The position numbers were made by a program, and so were the translations under genes. A DNA stretch of 64,000 nucleotides from Thalassobacterium sedimentorum (GTDB lineage Bacteria > Verrucomicrobiota > Verrucomicrobiia > Opitutales > Coraliomargaritaceae): the NCBI RefSeq assembly GCF_031127905.1, contig NZ_JARXIC010000001.1, positions 240,051 to 304,050 of the forward strand, written 5' to 3'. Numbering within the stretch: the stretch's first letter is position 1; every line of letters begins with the position of its first letter. The notes beneath the pieces were generated by a model. The model saw only the letters and a program-made list of their open reading frames with translations. It did not search any database and had not been told where the DNA came from. Positions 53,022 through 61,477 of this stretch are shown piece after piece.

Positions 53022-55994
53022 ATGACTTTTAAACCCATTTTATCGATACCCATGTTAAATTTGATTCGAAAATCCACGTCGCTTGCGGCCTGTCTGACGG
53101 CAGCAGCGTTTGCACCCATAATTGCAGAAGGGCAAATTGAGGCTCCTTCCATTGACTCGTCTTACCAGATCGACGGCTCCTTCGCCGAGCCCTTCTGGAA
53201 ACAGCTGGAGTGGCAGGACTCTTTTCATGCATTAAAATCGGATGCGCCCGCCCCCGATGCCACCCGTTTTACAGTCGCAGTGACTGACGATGCCCTGCTT
53301 ATCGGTATCATTGCCGATGTGGACAAAGGCTTAATCGCCAACCAGGCAAACCAAACAACTGTCGCCAACCCCACTCTGGTTGGCTACGGCAAAGAGCCCG
53401 GCCTCGAATTGTTCATCGCTCCCAGCGCGGACGGCGATCAGTATGGTCAGTGGTATGTCACCACCGCTGGCTTGGCCAACGACATCTGGCGCAAAGCTGG
53501 CACAGGCGCCGGTGGCCTCACCTCATGGCGCAGCCAGGCCGAAGTGGCCTCACAGGTCAATGAGGGCAAGTGGTTCGTCGAAATGGCGATCCCTTTGGCC
53601 GCTTTCAAATACACACCGGAGTCCGCGGAACAAGACTGGCGCATCATGCTGGGCCGTGTGCATCCGAGAAAAGACGGTCGCCCGGTTTCCTATAGCACCC
53701 ACGCTCCGCTCTCCGACAATTTCCATGAATTGGCTAATTATGTGCCCCTGCACATGGAGCACAGTGGACTCGAAGATTTCCTCTGGATGATCCGCCCGGT
53801 TAACGACGGTAAAGTCATCCAGGGCACGAACGGCACGCTTGAGTATCAGCTTGAGATTGTAGCGGATCGAATGGAAAAAGAAGGCGCTGAGTTTCGCGAT
53901 GTTCAGATTGATGGCACCTTGGAAACCACACAGGGAGCCGTCGAGGCATCCAGCATGGTGGCATTGAAATCGTCACGTTCTTCGATGGTTAATTTGACCT
54001 TTCCGCTATCGGCGAAAGACGCACCTAAAACCGGAACTCTGAAACTGAGTTTAGCAGCGAAAGAACTGCCCAATCGCGCCCTCGCCTTACACGTGCAGGA
54101 TGTCCCATTGGACTTTAAACCGATCTCCATTCACGTCACCCAGCCAGCCTATCGAAATAGCATCTACGCAACGGAAGACATTGATGCCATCGAAGCGGCG
54201 GTCTCTCTGGCTGTCGCACCGGAAGACCTTAGAAATGCTCGTTTGACCGCAGCGCTCTACGCCAGCGGGAACGATCAACCTGTCGCGAGCCAGGAACTCG
54301 ATATGACAGAGCTTCAGAGCAACGTGCGTCTGGAGCTGGAGCAAAAACTCGCGGTGGGCTCCTACCAACTGCAAGTGAGCGTGCAAAAGCCGGATGGCAC
54401 TCAATGGCAGACGAAAGAGTTGATTCGAAGCCTGCCCGCCGCGCCTTATGATGAATGGCGCATCGATGCCGACAAAGTGCTCCTGCGCAACGGTGAGCCC
54501 TTCCTCCCCTACGGTTGGTTCGGATGGAAAACAGAAGCCGATCCTGCAATCGAGGGCATCAATACCGTGCATGTCTACCACCTCCCCAATCAGGGAATCG
54601 AAAAGACACTCGCATTCATGGACCGCATGGCCGAGGAAGGCGTCGTCTGCCTGACAGATCCATGGCCTGCAGCGCTGTATCGTAAAAACCAAAAGCAACC
54701 GATGTCCGTCGCCGAGGAAGAACAGCTGCGTCAATACGTGCGCCGTCTGCGCGACCACAAGGCCCTCTTAGCCTATTACATTTACGATGAGCCGGAATTC
54801 GTTCCGGTGCTTCCCGAGCGCCTGAATCGCGCCTATGAAATTATTCAGGAAGAAGATCCTTACCACCCCTGCATCATTCTCAATATGCAGTTCGATGCCA
54901 TCGACCGCTATGCCAGTGCAGCCGACATCATCATGCCCGACCCCTACCCGTCTTTCCGCGAAAACATGGGGCCGATCTCCGGTATCGTTAAAGTGGCCAA
55001 ACACTTGAAAGAAGCCAAACGCGCTTCTGAAGGCCGTCAGGCAATCTGGGTGACTCCTCAGGCTTTCGAATGGGACGCGCAAACACCGGCCGCCCGTGCG
55101 CCGAATTTCCTCGAACTGCGCAATCAGCAGATCCAGGGCATCGTCACCGGCTCGAAAGGCTTCATCTGGTGGATTTACGGACGCCAGCTCAACGACAAGA
55201 ACCTGGAACTGGGCATGCCATTCTTAGCGCGTGAAGCGCAGCTTCTGAAAAGCGCCATCCTAGCGCCGGATGTCGAAGAAGAACTGCAAATCACTGCCGA
55301 CGACACGTCACACCTACACAGCGCCGTCCGTAAAGTGGGCGAGCACACCTACATCTTCGTGGTCAACACCAGCCCTGAATCCATGGGCGCGGTCAACTTC
55401 CACCTCCCTTCTTTGGGAACCACAGCACTACAGGTCGTCTCCGAGAAGCGTGACGTGCGGGTGGGCAATGGTAAATGGCGCGACACCTTCGAGGGCTATG
55501 CCGCGCATGTTTACACCACCGATCCTCACTACGAGTTCGGGCAAACTGTATTGGCGGTGCAACGACGCATCGACGAAAGCCTCGCCAAACTTGGCAAGCC
55601 GGGCAACTTAGCCTTTCGTGGACTTGGAGCAGAAATCGAAACCTCGACCCACTACGAGTTCGGCACCTATCCAAAGCGTCTAAACGATGGCTATGATGGT
55701 CGCTGGTGGCAGGCCCAACAGGGTAAAGATCCCGCTTGGATTCAGATAAACTTCCCAAGTGCGACCGAAGTCGGACGCATCGTCGCAGTCACCAACGCCC
55801 GCTCTTTTGAAGTTCAGGTCAAAGACACAAGGGGCTGGAAAACCGTCTACAGCGGCGAGAAACCTGCCGACACTCCAGTCGTTGCCCCCTTCACGCCACA
55901 AACTACGGACACAGTCCGACTCTTGATTCATTCAGCAGGCAACCGCTCATCGGAACGAATCACTGCCCAGGAAATCGAAGCATATGCCAACTAA
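53022..55994 (+). CDS. Large secreted multidomain glycoside hydrolase-like protein
   Basis: 990 residues; an ATG at 53052 gives a tighter signal peptide (TSLAACLTAAAFAPIIAEGQ) and may be the real start. Domains: CBM9/DOMON-like beta-sandwich at about 40-245 (YQIDGSFAEPFWKQLEWQDS; GKWFVEMAIPLAAF), beta modules to about 470, a TIM barrel at about 475-800 (PFLPYGWFGWKTEADPAIEG; LLAYYIYDEPEFVPVLPERL with candidate acid/base Glu590; IWVTPQAFEWDAQTP; GSKGFIWWIYGRQL), and a C-terminal F5/8 or CBM32-like domain (RLNDGYDGRWWQAQQGKDPA; AWIQINFPSATEVGRIVAVT). The barrel resembles clan-A hydrolases, but I cannot assign a CAZy family. Its last 11 bases overlap the GH20-like gene, so the two are co-translated. 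Confidence 0.75.
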   Translation: MTFKPILSIPMLNLIRKSTSLAACLTAAAFAPIIAEGQIEAPSIDSSYQIDGSFAEPFWKQLEWQDSFHALKSDAPAPDATRFTVAVTDDALLIGIIADVDKGLIANQANQTTVANPTLVGYGKEPGLELFIAPSADGDQYGQWYVTTAGLANDIWRKAGTGAGGLTSWRSQAEVASQVNEGKWFVEMAIPLAAFKYTPESAEQDWRIMLGRVHPRKDGRPVSYSTHAPLSDNFHELANYVPLHMEHSGLEDFLWMIRPVNDGKVIQGTNGTLEYQLEIVADRMEKEGAEFRDVQIDGTLETTQGAVEASSMVALKSSRSSMVNLTFPLSAKDAPKTGTLKLSLAAKELPNRALALHVQDVPLDFKPISIHVTQPAYRNSIYATEDIDAIEAAVSLAVAPEDLRNARLTAALYASGNDQPVASQELDMTELQSNVRLELEQKLAVGSYQLQVSVQKPDGTQWQTKELIRSLPAAPYDEWRIDADKVLLRNGEPFLPYGWFGWKTEADPAIEGINTVHVYHLPNQGIEKTLAFMDRMAEEGVVCLTDPWPAALYRKNQKQPMSVAEEEQLRQYVRRLRDHKALLAYYIYDEPEFVPVLPERLNRAYEIIQEEDPYHPCIILNMQFDAIDRYASAADIIMPDPYPSFRENMGPISGIVKVAKHLKEAKRASEGRQAIWVTPQAFEWDAQTPAARAPNFLELRNQQIQGIVTGSKGFIWWIYGRQLNDKNLELGMPFLAREAQLLKSAILAPDVEEELQITADDTSHLHSAVRKVGEHTYIFVVNTSPESMGAVNFHLPSLGTTALQVVSEKRDVRVGNGKWRDTFEGYAAHVYTTDPHYEFGQTVLAVQRRIDESLAKLGKPGNLAFRGLGAEIETSTHYEFGTYPKRLNDGYDGRWWQAQQGKDPAWIQINFPSATEVGRIVAVTNARSFEVQVKDTRGWKTVYSGEKPADTPVVAPFTPQTTDTVRLLIHSAGNRSSERITAQEIEAYAN

Positions 55995-57393
55995 TCTCCC
56001 ATCTCCTCCCGCTCGCAAAGCGGAAGTAGACTCTTCATTCATGCCAGTATTTACAGCACAGTCGCCTGCGATTGAAAGGCGTGCCGTGCATCTGGATCTG
56101 AAGGGACTACCACCAACCTTTGAACGCCTGATGGCCTTGGTCGAAGTCTTTGACCAAATGCGCTTTAACAGCGTAGTCGTCGAGTGGGAGGACATGTTTC
56201 CCTGGTCATTTGATCCGAAATTGCGCAACGCTTCTCACTACACGGCTAAGCAAGTCAAACAGTTTGCCAAACGCTGCGCAGAACTGGACATTGAAATCAT
56301 CCCTCTGATTCAATGCCTCGGGCACCTGGAATTCGTTTTACAACATGAGCCCTACCAGCACCTGGCCGAGTGTCCGGAATATGCCGATACCTTGAACCCG
56401 TTACACGAGGGCTCGGTGAAGCTGGTCTTACAAATGGTCGATGATGTGCTGGAACTCCTACCGGATGTGACGCACTTTCACCTCGGCGGCGATGAGGCCT
56501 GGTCCTTCGGCACCAGTCCCGCTTCGCAAAGCTTCATTGCAGAACACGATAAGCCCACTCTGTTCCTGAAACATGTTCAGCCCATTCTGGACTCCTTGCG
56601 CCTGCGCAAGGTTCGTCCCCTGATCTGGCATGACATGATGATGAACTGGCCGGTCTCCGCGTTGCAACAAATCGGCAAAGATGCCGACCTGGTCGTCTGG
56701 GGTTACCGGGGCACGCCCGCCATGGCTACCCACCACCACAAGTTGGAGGTTCTGGATCGCCTGCACGAAGCGGGCATCCCGATCTGGGGCGCTTCCGCCT
56801 ACAAGGGTGCCGACGGACCTTTCCGCGATTTGCCGAACAAAGAGGCTCGCTTGCTCAACCATACCGGCTGGATGGATGTGGCGGCACCCTACGAGTTGAA
56901 AGGACTCATTGCCACAGGTTGGTCGCGCTATGCGAGCGGCCGTGTACAGGGAGAATCCATTGACGCCTGCCTCGTCGAACTCGCCATGGCCAGCATCACA
57001 TTTTATAACGGCCACTGGCCAAACAACGGCTGGCAAGTCTGCGATCAACTGCTCAAGGAAACGGGAGCCTATGAGTGCTCCAGCCGTTTGCGCGAGCACT
57101 TCAGCAAGGCCGACGCCTTACGCGAAGAAGCCTGGCAAGCCGCACGCCAATTAAAAGAACAGCTGGCAGGCATGCAGGTCGATCCGGGCCAGCCCTCCGC
57201 AGGCACCAACCGGATTTTATGGGATTTCTTCCAGGACCTGGTCCAGCGCATCGAGGAACAAAGCAAACTGCTGCCAGCACTTTTAAAAGGCCTGGTTTGT
57301 GAACCTTTTATCGAACCTTACTACCGAACATGGGCGACGGCCTTGCGGACCGAAGCTGATACCATCAAAGCCCGCTTAAAAATTAAAGACTAA
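55984..57393 (+). CDS. GH20-like beta-N-acetylhexosaminidase-type protein
   Basis: 469 residues, no signal peptide. The TIM barrel opens with RRAVHLDLKGLPPTFERLMA and FNSVVVEWEDMFPWSFDPKL, continues with IEIIPLIQCLGHLEFVLQHE, and carries the Asp-Glu catalytic pair of GH20 at Asp170-Glu171 in VTHFHLGGDEAWSFG. Later strands have RPLIWHDMMMNWPVSALQQI and IPIWGASAYKGADGPFRDLP. GH20 enzymes use substrate-assisted catalysis on N-acetyl-hexosaminides; the domain here resembles the shorter hexosaminidase-D-type branch without the accessory GH20b domain. It overlaps the preceding gene by 11 bases and is followed after 13 by the FAD enzyme. The helical tail (about 380-469) is extra. A cytoplasmic location is expected. 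Confidence 0.83.
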   Translation: MPTNLPSPPARKAEVDSSFMPVFTAQSPAIERRAVHLDLKGLPPTFERLMALVEVFDQMRFNSVVVEWEDMFPWSFDPKLRNASHYTAKQVKQFAKRCAELDIEIIPLIQCLGHLEFVLQHEPYQHLAECPEYADTLNPLHEGSVKLVLQMVDDVLELLPDVTHFHLGGDEAWSFGTSPASQSFIAEHDKPTLFLKHVQPILDSLRLRKVRPLIWHDMMMNWPVSALQQIGKDADLVVWGYRGTPAMATHHHKLEVLDRLHEAGIPIWGASAYKGADGPFRDLPNKEARLLNHTGWMDVAAPYELKGLIATGWSRYASGRVQGESIDACLVELAMASITFYNGHWPNNGWQVCDQLLKETGAYECSSRLREHFSKADALREEAWQAARQLKEQLAGMQVDPGQPSAGTNRILWDFFQDLVQRIEEQSKLLPALLKGLVCEPFIEPYYRTWATALRTEADTIKARLKIKD

Positions 57394-57406
57394 GCATTTA
57401 CGAATC

Positions 57407-59341
57407 ATGACAACGACTGTAACAACCCAGAGCCAATTGAACTGTGATGTATGCGTCGCAGGTGGCGGTCCCGCCGGAGTGCCGGCAGCCATTGCTGCGG
57501 CCAGAAACGGAGCCAAGGTCATTCTCTGCCAGGACCGGCCAGTGCTGGGCGGCAACGCATCCAGCGAAATCCGCATGCACATCGTCGGCGCCGACGGTTC
57601 GGGCAAGCGCGGCAGTGCTCTGGCAACGGAGACCAGAGAGGGCGGCATTATCGAAGAGATCCGCCTGGAAAATGCGGTTAAAAATCCGCAGCGCTCTAAC
57701 TCGATGATGGATCTTATCCTCTTCGACATGTGCCAGCGGGAACCGAATCTCACGCTGATGCTGAATACCTGTGTGACCGCAGCGCAAGTCGAGGAAGGCG
57801 TCATCCGCTCCGTCACTGCGGAGCGCCAAAGCACGGAAGATGTTTTTCAAATCAATGCCAAGATCTTCATCGACTGCACGGGCGATGGTCGCCTGGGCGT
57901 CGAAGCGGGGGCGGAATTTTATGAGGGCCGGGAATCCAAAGCCGAGTTTGGCGAGTCGATGGCGCAGGAGTCACACGACAGCAAACGCCTGGGATCGACC
58001 CTGCTCTTCCAAGCGCGCAAGCACGATAAACCGATGCCCTTTACGCCGCCGTCCTGGGCGAAGCCTTTTACTGAGCGTGAACTGCACCTGAGAAATCACG
58101 CCGCAGCGGGCGACACAGATTGTGGTTTCGATTATGGCTACTGGTGGGTCGAATGGGGCGGCTGCCTCGACACGATTAAGGATAACGAAACGATCCGCGA
58201 CAACCTGATGGCCATTATGATGGGCGCCTGGGACCACGTGAAAAACGGCGACCCCACGGATCCGAACTACCCGAATCCGGACTCTCACGGCGCGAGTCAC
58301 TGGGCACTGGATTGGTTCGGCTTTGTGCCGGGCAAACGGGAAAGCCGTCGCTTCAAGGGGCTGCACACTATCACCGAGTTGGACGTGATGGCTGGCAACG
58401 CTTTTCCGGATTCGATTGCCTACGGTGGTTGGCCCATCGACACGCATCCACCGGAAGGCATCGATGCGATCGACGAGCGGCCCGCGGTGCAACACGAGGT
58501 GCCTTACTTGTTTGATATTCCGCTGAGCGCCTGCGTCAGCCGCAACATCCCGAATCTGATGTTTGCGGGGCGTAATATTTCCGCCACGCACCTCGGCTTC
58601 GCCGCGACGCGGGTGATGGCCACCTGCGCCGTGATGGGCCAGGGAGTCGGCGTGGCTGCGGCCTATGCGACGCAAAAGGATCTGCAGCCGGTGGATCTGC
58701 CCAAGAACACCGCTGCCATGCGGGCAATTCAACAAGAGTTGCTGCGTGAGGATGCCTACCTGATTGATCCGCAAAATGAGGACCCGCGTGATCTGGCACG
58801 CGCTGCCAAGGTATCGGCCAGCAGCGAACAATCGGGCGGTGAAGCGGCCAATGTGCTTTCCGGTCAGACCCGAGCTACCCACGGCCCGAAGGGTGTCGCC
58901 CCGCAACGTATGAAGTCCGGCATCCACCGCTGGATGAGCGATCCGACGCAAGGATTGCCTGCGTCCCTCGAACTGAGCTGGGATCAACCGGTGAAGGTGG
59001 GCGAAGTTCAGTTGATCTTCGATACCGGCCTGCACCGCGTGCTCACTCTCAGTATGAGTGGTGGCTATACCAACTTAATGCAATGGGGACAACCGCAGGA
59101 AGAAACCGTCGCCGCCTACAAGATCGAAGTGGAACGCGATGGAAGCTGGCAAACGCTGGCTGAGGTGGCAGACAATTACCTGCGCCGCAGATGCCACGCG
59201 GCTGAGGAAGCCGCGCTGACCTCGCGTTTGCGTCTGACTGTGCTCGGCACGCATGGCCTCGACCATGCCCGCGTTTGCGAGATCCGCGTCTATCCAGAAG
59301 CCACTCCTGGCTTTCTGCAGGACACTAACATCGATGCTTAA
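57407..59341 (+). CDS. FAD-dependent oxidoreductase (FAD_oxidored family)
   Basis: 644 residues, no signal peptide. CDVCVAGGGPAGVPAAIAAA at about 12-31 is the FAD-binding GxGxxG loop; then ILCQDRPVLGGNASSEIRMH and IFIDCTGDGRLGVEAGAEFY, the FAD_oxidored hallmark. ISATHLGFAATRVMATCAVM and GQGVGVAAAYATQKD close the cofactor domain near 420. After 450 a beta domain follows (ASLELSWDQPVKVGEVQLIF; VAAYKIEVERDGSWQTLAEV), resembling a discoidin/CBM32-type sugar-binding module at the C terminus. Proteins of this type occur in sugar-catabolic operons; the reaction is not known to me. It is the single-domain counterpart of the double-Rossmann protein at 45506. The stop codon directly precedes the start of the next gene. 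Confidence 0.86.
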   Translation: MTTTVTTQSQLNCDVCVAGGGPAGVPAAIAAARNGAKVILCQDRPVLGGNASSEIRMHIVGADGSGKRGSALATETREGGIIEEIRLENAVKNPQRSNSMMDLILFDMCQREPNLTLMLNTCVTAAQVEEGVIRSVTAERQSTEDVFQINAKIFIDCTGDGRLGVEAGAEFYEGRESKAEFGESMAQESHDSKRLGSTLLFQARKHDKPMPFTPPSWAKPFTERELHLRNHAAAGDTDCGFDYGYWWVEWGGCLDTIKDNETIRDNLMAIMMGAWDHVKNGDPTDPNYPNPDSHGASHWALDWFGFVPGKRESRRFKGLHTITELDVMAGNAFPDSIAYGGWPIDTHPPEGIDAIDERPAVQHEVPYLFDIPLSACVSRNIPNLMFAGRNISATHLGFAATRVMATCAVMGQGVGVAAAYATQKDLQPVDLPKNTAAMRAIQQELLREDAYLIDPQNEDPRDLARAAKVSASSEQSGGEAANVLSGQTRATHGPKGVAPQRMKSGIHRWMSDPTQGLPASLELSWDQPVKVGEVQLIFDTGLHRVLTLSMSGGYTNLMQWGQPQEETVAAYKIEVERDGSWQTLAEVADNYLRRRCHAAEEAALTSRLRLTVLGTHGLDHARVCEIRVYPEATPGFLQDTNIDA

Positions 59342-60190
59342 ATGATCGATTTGAGACAGTTGACTCCTCCCACCCGTTCTGCGGGTGGGAATCGGGCTCG
59401 ACAGTGCTGGTTGTTGCTGGCTCCGGCCATGCTCTTCCTCGGAGGCTGTCACACGGCGAGCATTGCGCCTCCGCCCGCACCGCAGAATCTGCTCGCGCAT
59501 TGGAGCAGTGAAAGCGTCACAGTGGATGGCCGCTTGCTGGAGTCGGTATGGGAGCACGCGGTCGCCTATCCGCTGAGCTTCTCGCTGGCCGACAGCCCGG
59601 AGGGGCAGTCCCCCTCCGAAGCGGGAACTGTGCGCCTGGCCTGGGACAACGAATATCTCTACGCGGCCTTCGAGTTTCAGGACTCGGACGTGATTGAAGA
59701 AGGCGATGCCGACCAACTGCAGCAGCAACGAACGGGCGATGTCGCGGAGCTGTTTCTCAAACCGCAGGGGCAGCCCTGGTATTGGGAATTCCACGTGACC
59801 GCGCGCGCTCGCAAAAGCGCCTTCTTCTTTCCCAGTCAGGGGCGGTCGGGCCTGCCGAGTAATTTCGATTTTGAGCATGGCACCCGCGCTGGCGCGATGA
59901 TCGATGGCACGCTAAACGAGTGGAGCGACCAGGACGGTGGTTGGACGGCCGAGATGGCCATTCCGCTGCGCGACCTCAGCGTGCAAGGCGAAGACTTCGA
60001 CCCCGACAGCGAATGGCGCGTATTGGCGGCTCGATACAATTACGCTTACTCCTTGCCCGCGCCCGAACTGTCCTCTGCGCCTCAACTTCCACGAACCTCT
60101 TTCCACGACCACCCCCACTACGGATTTCTTCAATTCCAGAAACCGCACAGTGCGGCAGGTGCGACCGAAACGCCGGACACGGCAAACTAG
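59342..60190 (+). CDS. CBM9-like lipoprotein
   Basis: 282 residues. The start lies immediately after the previous stop (TAA ATG). The leader has RQCWLLLAPAMLFLGGCHTA with a lipobox (LGGC). The rest is one CBM9/DOMON-type sandwich: VTVDGRLLESVWEHAVAYPL, VRLAWDNEYLYAAFEFQDSD, VAELFLKPQGQPWYWEFHVT and GGWTAEMAIPLRDLSVQGED. This is the same type of module as the N-terminal part of the protein at 53022, but free-standing and lipid-anchored, so it may be a binding partner on the cell surface for the operon's glycan. Confidence 0.84.
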   Translation: MIDLRQLTPPTRSAGGNRARQCWLLLAPAMLFLGGCHTASIAPPPAPQNLLAHWSSESVTVDGRLLESVWEHAVAYPLSFSLADSPEGQSPSEAGTVRLAWDNEYLYAAFEFQDSDVIEEGDADQLQQQRTGDVAELFLKPQGQPWYWEFHVTARARKSAFFFPSQGRSGLPSNFDFEHGTRAGAMIDGTLNEWSDQDGGWTAEMAIPLRDLSVQGEDFDPDSEWRVLAARYNYAYSLPAPELSSAPQLPRTSFHDHPHYGFLQFQKPHSAAGATETPDTAN

Positions 60191-60201
60191 ACGACATTTA
60201 A

Positions 60202-61389
60202 ATGAATAACAAAAAAGAATTACGACTTGGCTTGATCGGAGCGGGACGACGCGGGGCATTCGCCCAATACATGCATCAGCCGGAGAACAATGTTTTCCTC
60301 ACGGCCGCTGCCGATACCGATCCTGAAGCGCTTAAAGCGTTTCAGGAAACAATCGAGCGCGAGGTCTACGTGACCCAAGACTATCATGAATTACTGGCAC
60401 GCCCCGATATCGACGCGGTGCTCATTTCCACGCCGGATGATCTGCACGAGGAACACGCGATCGCGGCATTGAAGGCTGGTAAAGGCGTCTACCTCGAGAA
60501 GCCGATCGCTATCACCATCGAGGGCTGCGACCGCATCCTGGAGACCGCGCGCAAGCAAAATGGCAAACTCTACGTCGGGCACAATCTGCGCCACTTTGCT
60601 GTGATGCGTAAGATGAAGGAGTTGATCGACTCCGGCGCGATTGGCGAAGTTAAGACGGCTTGGTGCCGTCATTTCATTTCCTACGGCGGCGACGCTTACT
60701 ACAAAGACTGGCACGCCGAGCGTAGCCGCACCACCAGCCTGCTGCTGCAAAAAGGTGCGCACGACATCGATGTGCTGCACTGGCTCTGCGGCGGTTACAC
60801 TGAAACGGTCACCGCCATGGGCGAGCTCTCGCTCTATAACCGGATCACCGATCGGCGCGATCCGAAGGTTAAGGGCGACACCTACTGGAACATGGATAAC
60901 TGGCCACCGCTCTCGCAAAAGGGGCTGAACCCGGTCATCGATGTTGAGGATATTAATATGATGTTGATGCGCCTGGATAACGGCGTGCTCGCTACGTATC
61001 AACAATGCCACTACAGCCCGGATGCCTGGCGCAACTACACCATCATCGGCACCGAAGGACGCATTGAAAACTTCGGCGACATGTCGGGAGAGTGCATGAT
61101 CAAGCTCTGGAATAAGCGTCACAACTATCAAGCCGAAGGGGATGCCGAGTTTATCATTCCTAAAGAGGAGGGCTCGCATGGCGGCGCCGACCCCAAGATT
61201 ATTGACGAATTTATCCGCTACATGCGCGACGAGGGCGGCGGCACCATTACCTCCCCTGTGTCGGCCCGCTATAGCGCGGTCACTGGCTGCAAGGCCACCG
61301 AGTCGCTCAGAAACGGCGCGATCCCGGTCCAGGTCCCCAGATTACCGAAGGATCTGTCTGACTATTTCGATAAGTCTACCGGACAGTAA
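60202..61389 (+). CDS. Gfo/Idh/MocA-family NAD(P)-dependent oxidoreductase
   Basis: 395 residues. LRLGLIGAGRRGAFAQYMHQ is the Rossmann loop; VLISTPDDLHEEHAIAALKA and GKGVYLEKPIAITIEGCDRI carry the conserved EKP motif, and LQKGAHDIDVLHWLCGGYTE has the D-x-x-H-like motif of the catalytic domain (His near 185-193). There is no signal peptide. The family oxidises sugars or inositols, and some members (for example GH109) use NAD-assisted glycoside cleavage. Together with the FAD enzyme two genes upstream it suggests redox processing of a sugar. Operon gap to the previous gene is 11 bases. Confidence 0.93.
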   Translation: MNNKKELRLGLIGAGRRGAFAQYMHQPENNVFLTAAADTDPEALKAFQETIEREVYVTQDYHELLARPDIDAVLISTPDDLHEEHAIAALKAGKGVYLEKPIAITIEGCDRILETARKQNGKLYVGHNLRHFAVMRKMKELIDSGAIGEVKTAWCRHFISYGGDAYYKDWHAERSRTTSLLLQKGAHDIDVLHWLCGGYTETVTAMGELSLYNRITDRRDPKVKGDTYWNMDNWPPLSQKGLNPVIDVEDINMMLMRLDNGVLATYQQCHYSPDAWRNYTIIGTEGRIENFGDMSGECMIKLWNKRHNYQAEGDAEFIIPKEEGSHGGADPKIIDEFIRYMRDEGGGTITSPVSARYSAVTGCKATESLRNGAIPVQVPRLPKDLSDYFDKSTGQ

Positions 61390-61477
61390 TCGGCTCTAAA
61401 TTCCTTTCGGCGATTAACGCCATATTTTTTAAACACCACAGCTGCTCGCGTTCGCGCGAGTGATCCAAACCAGCACA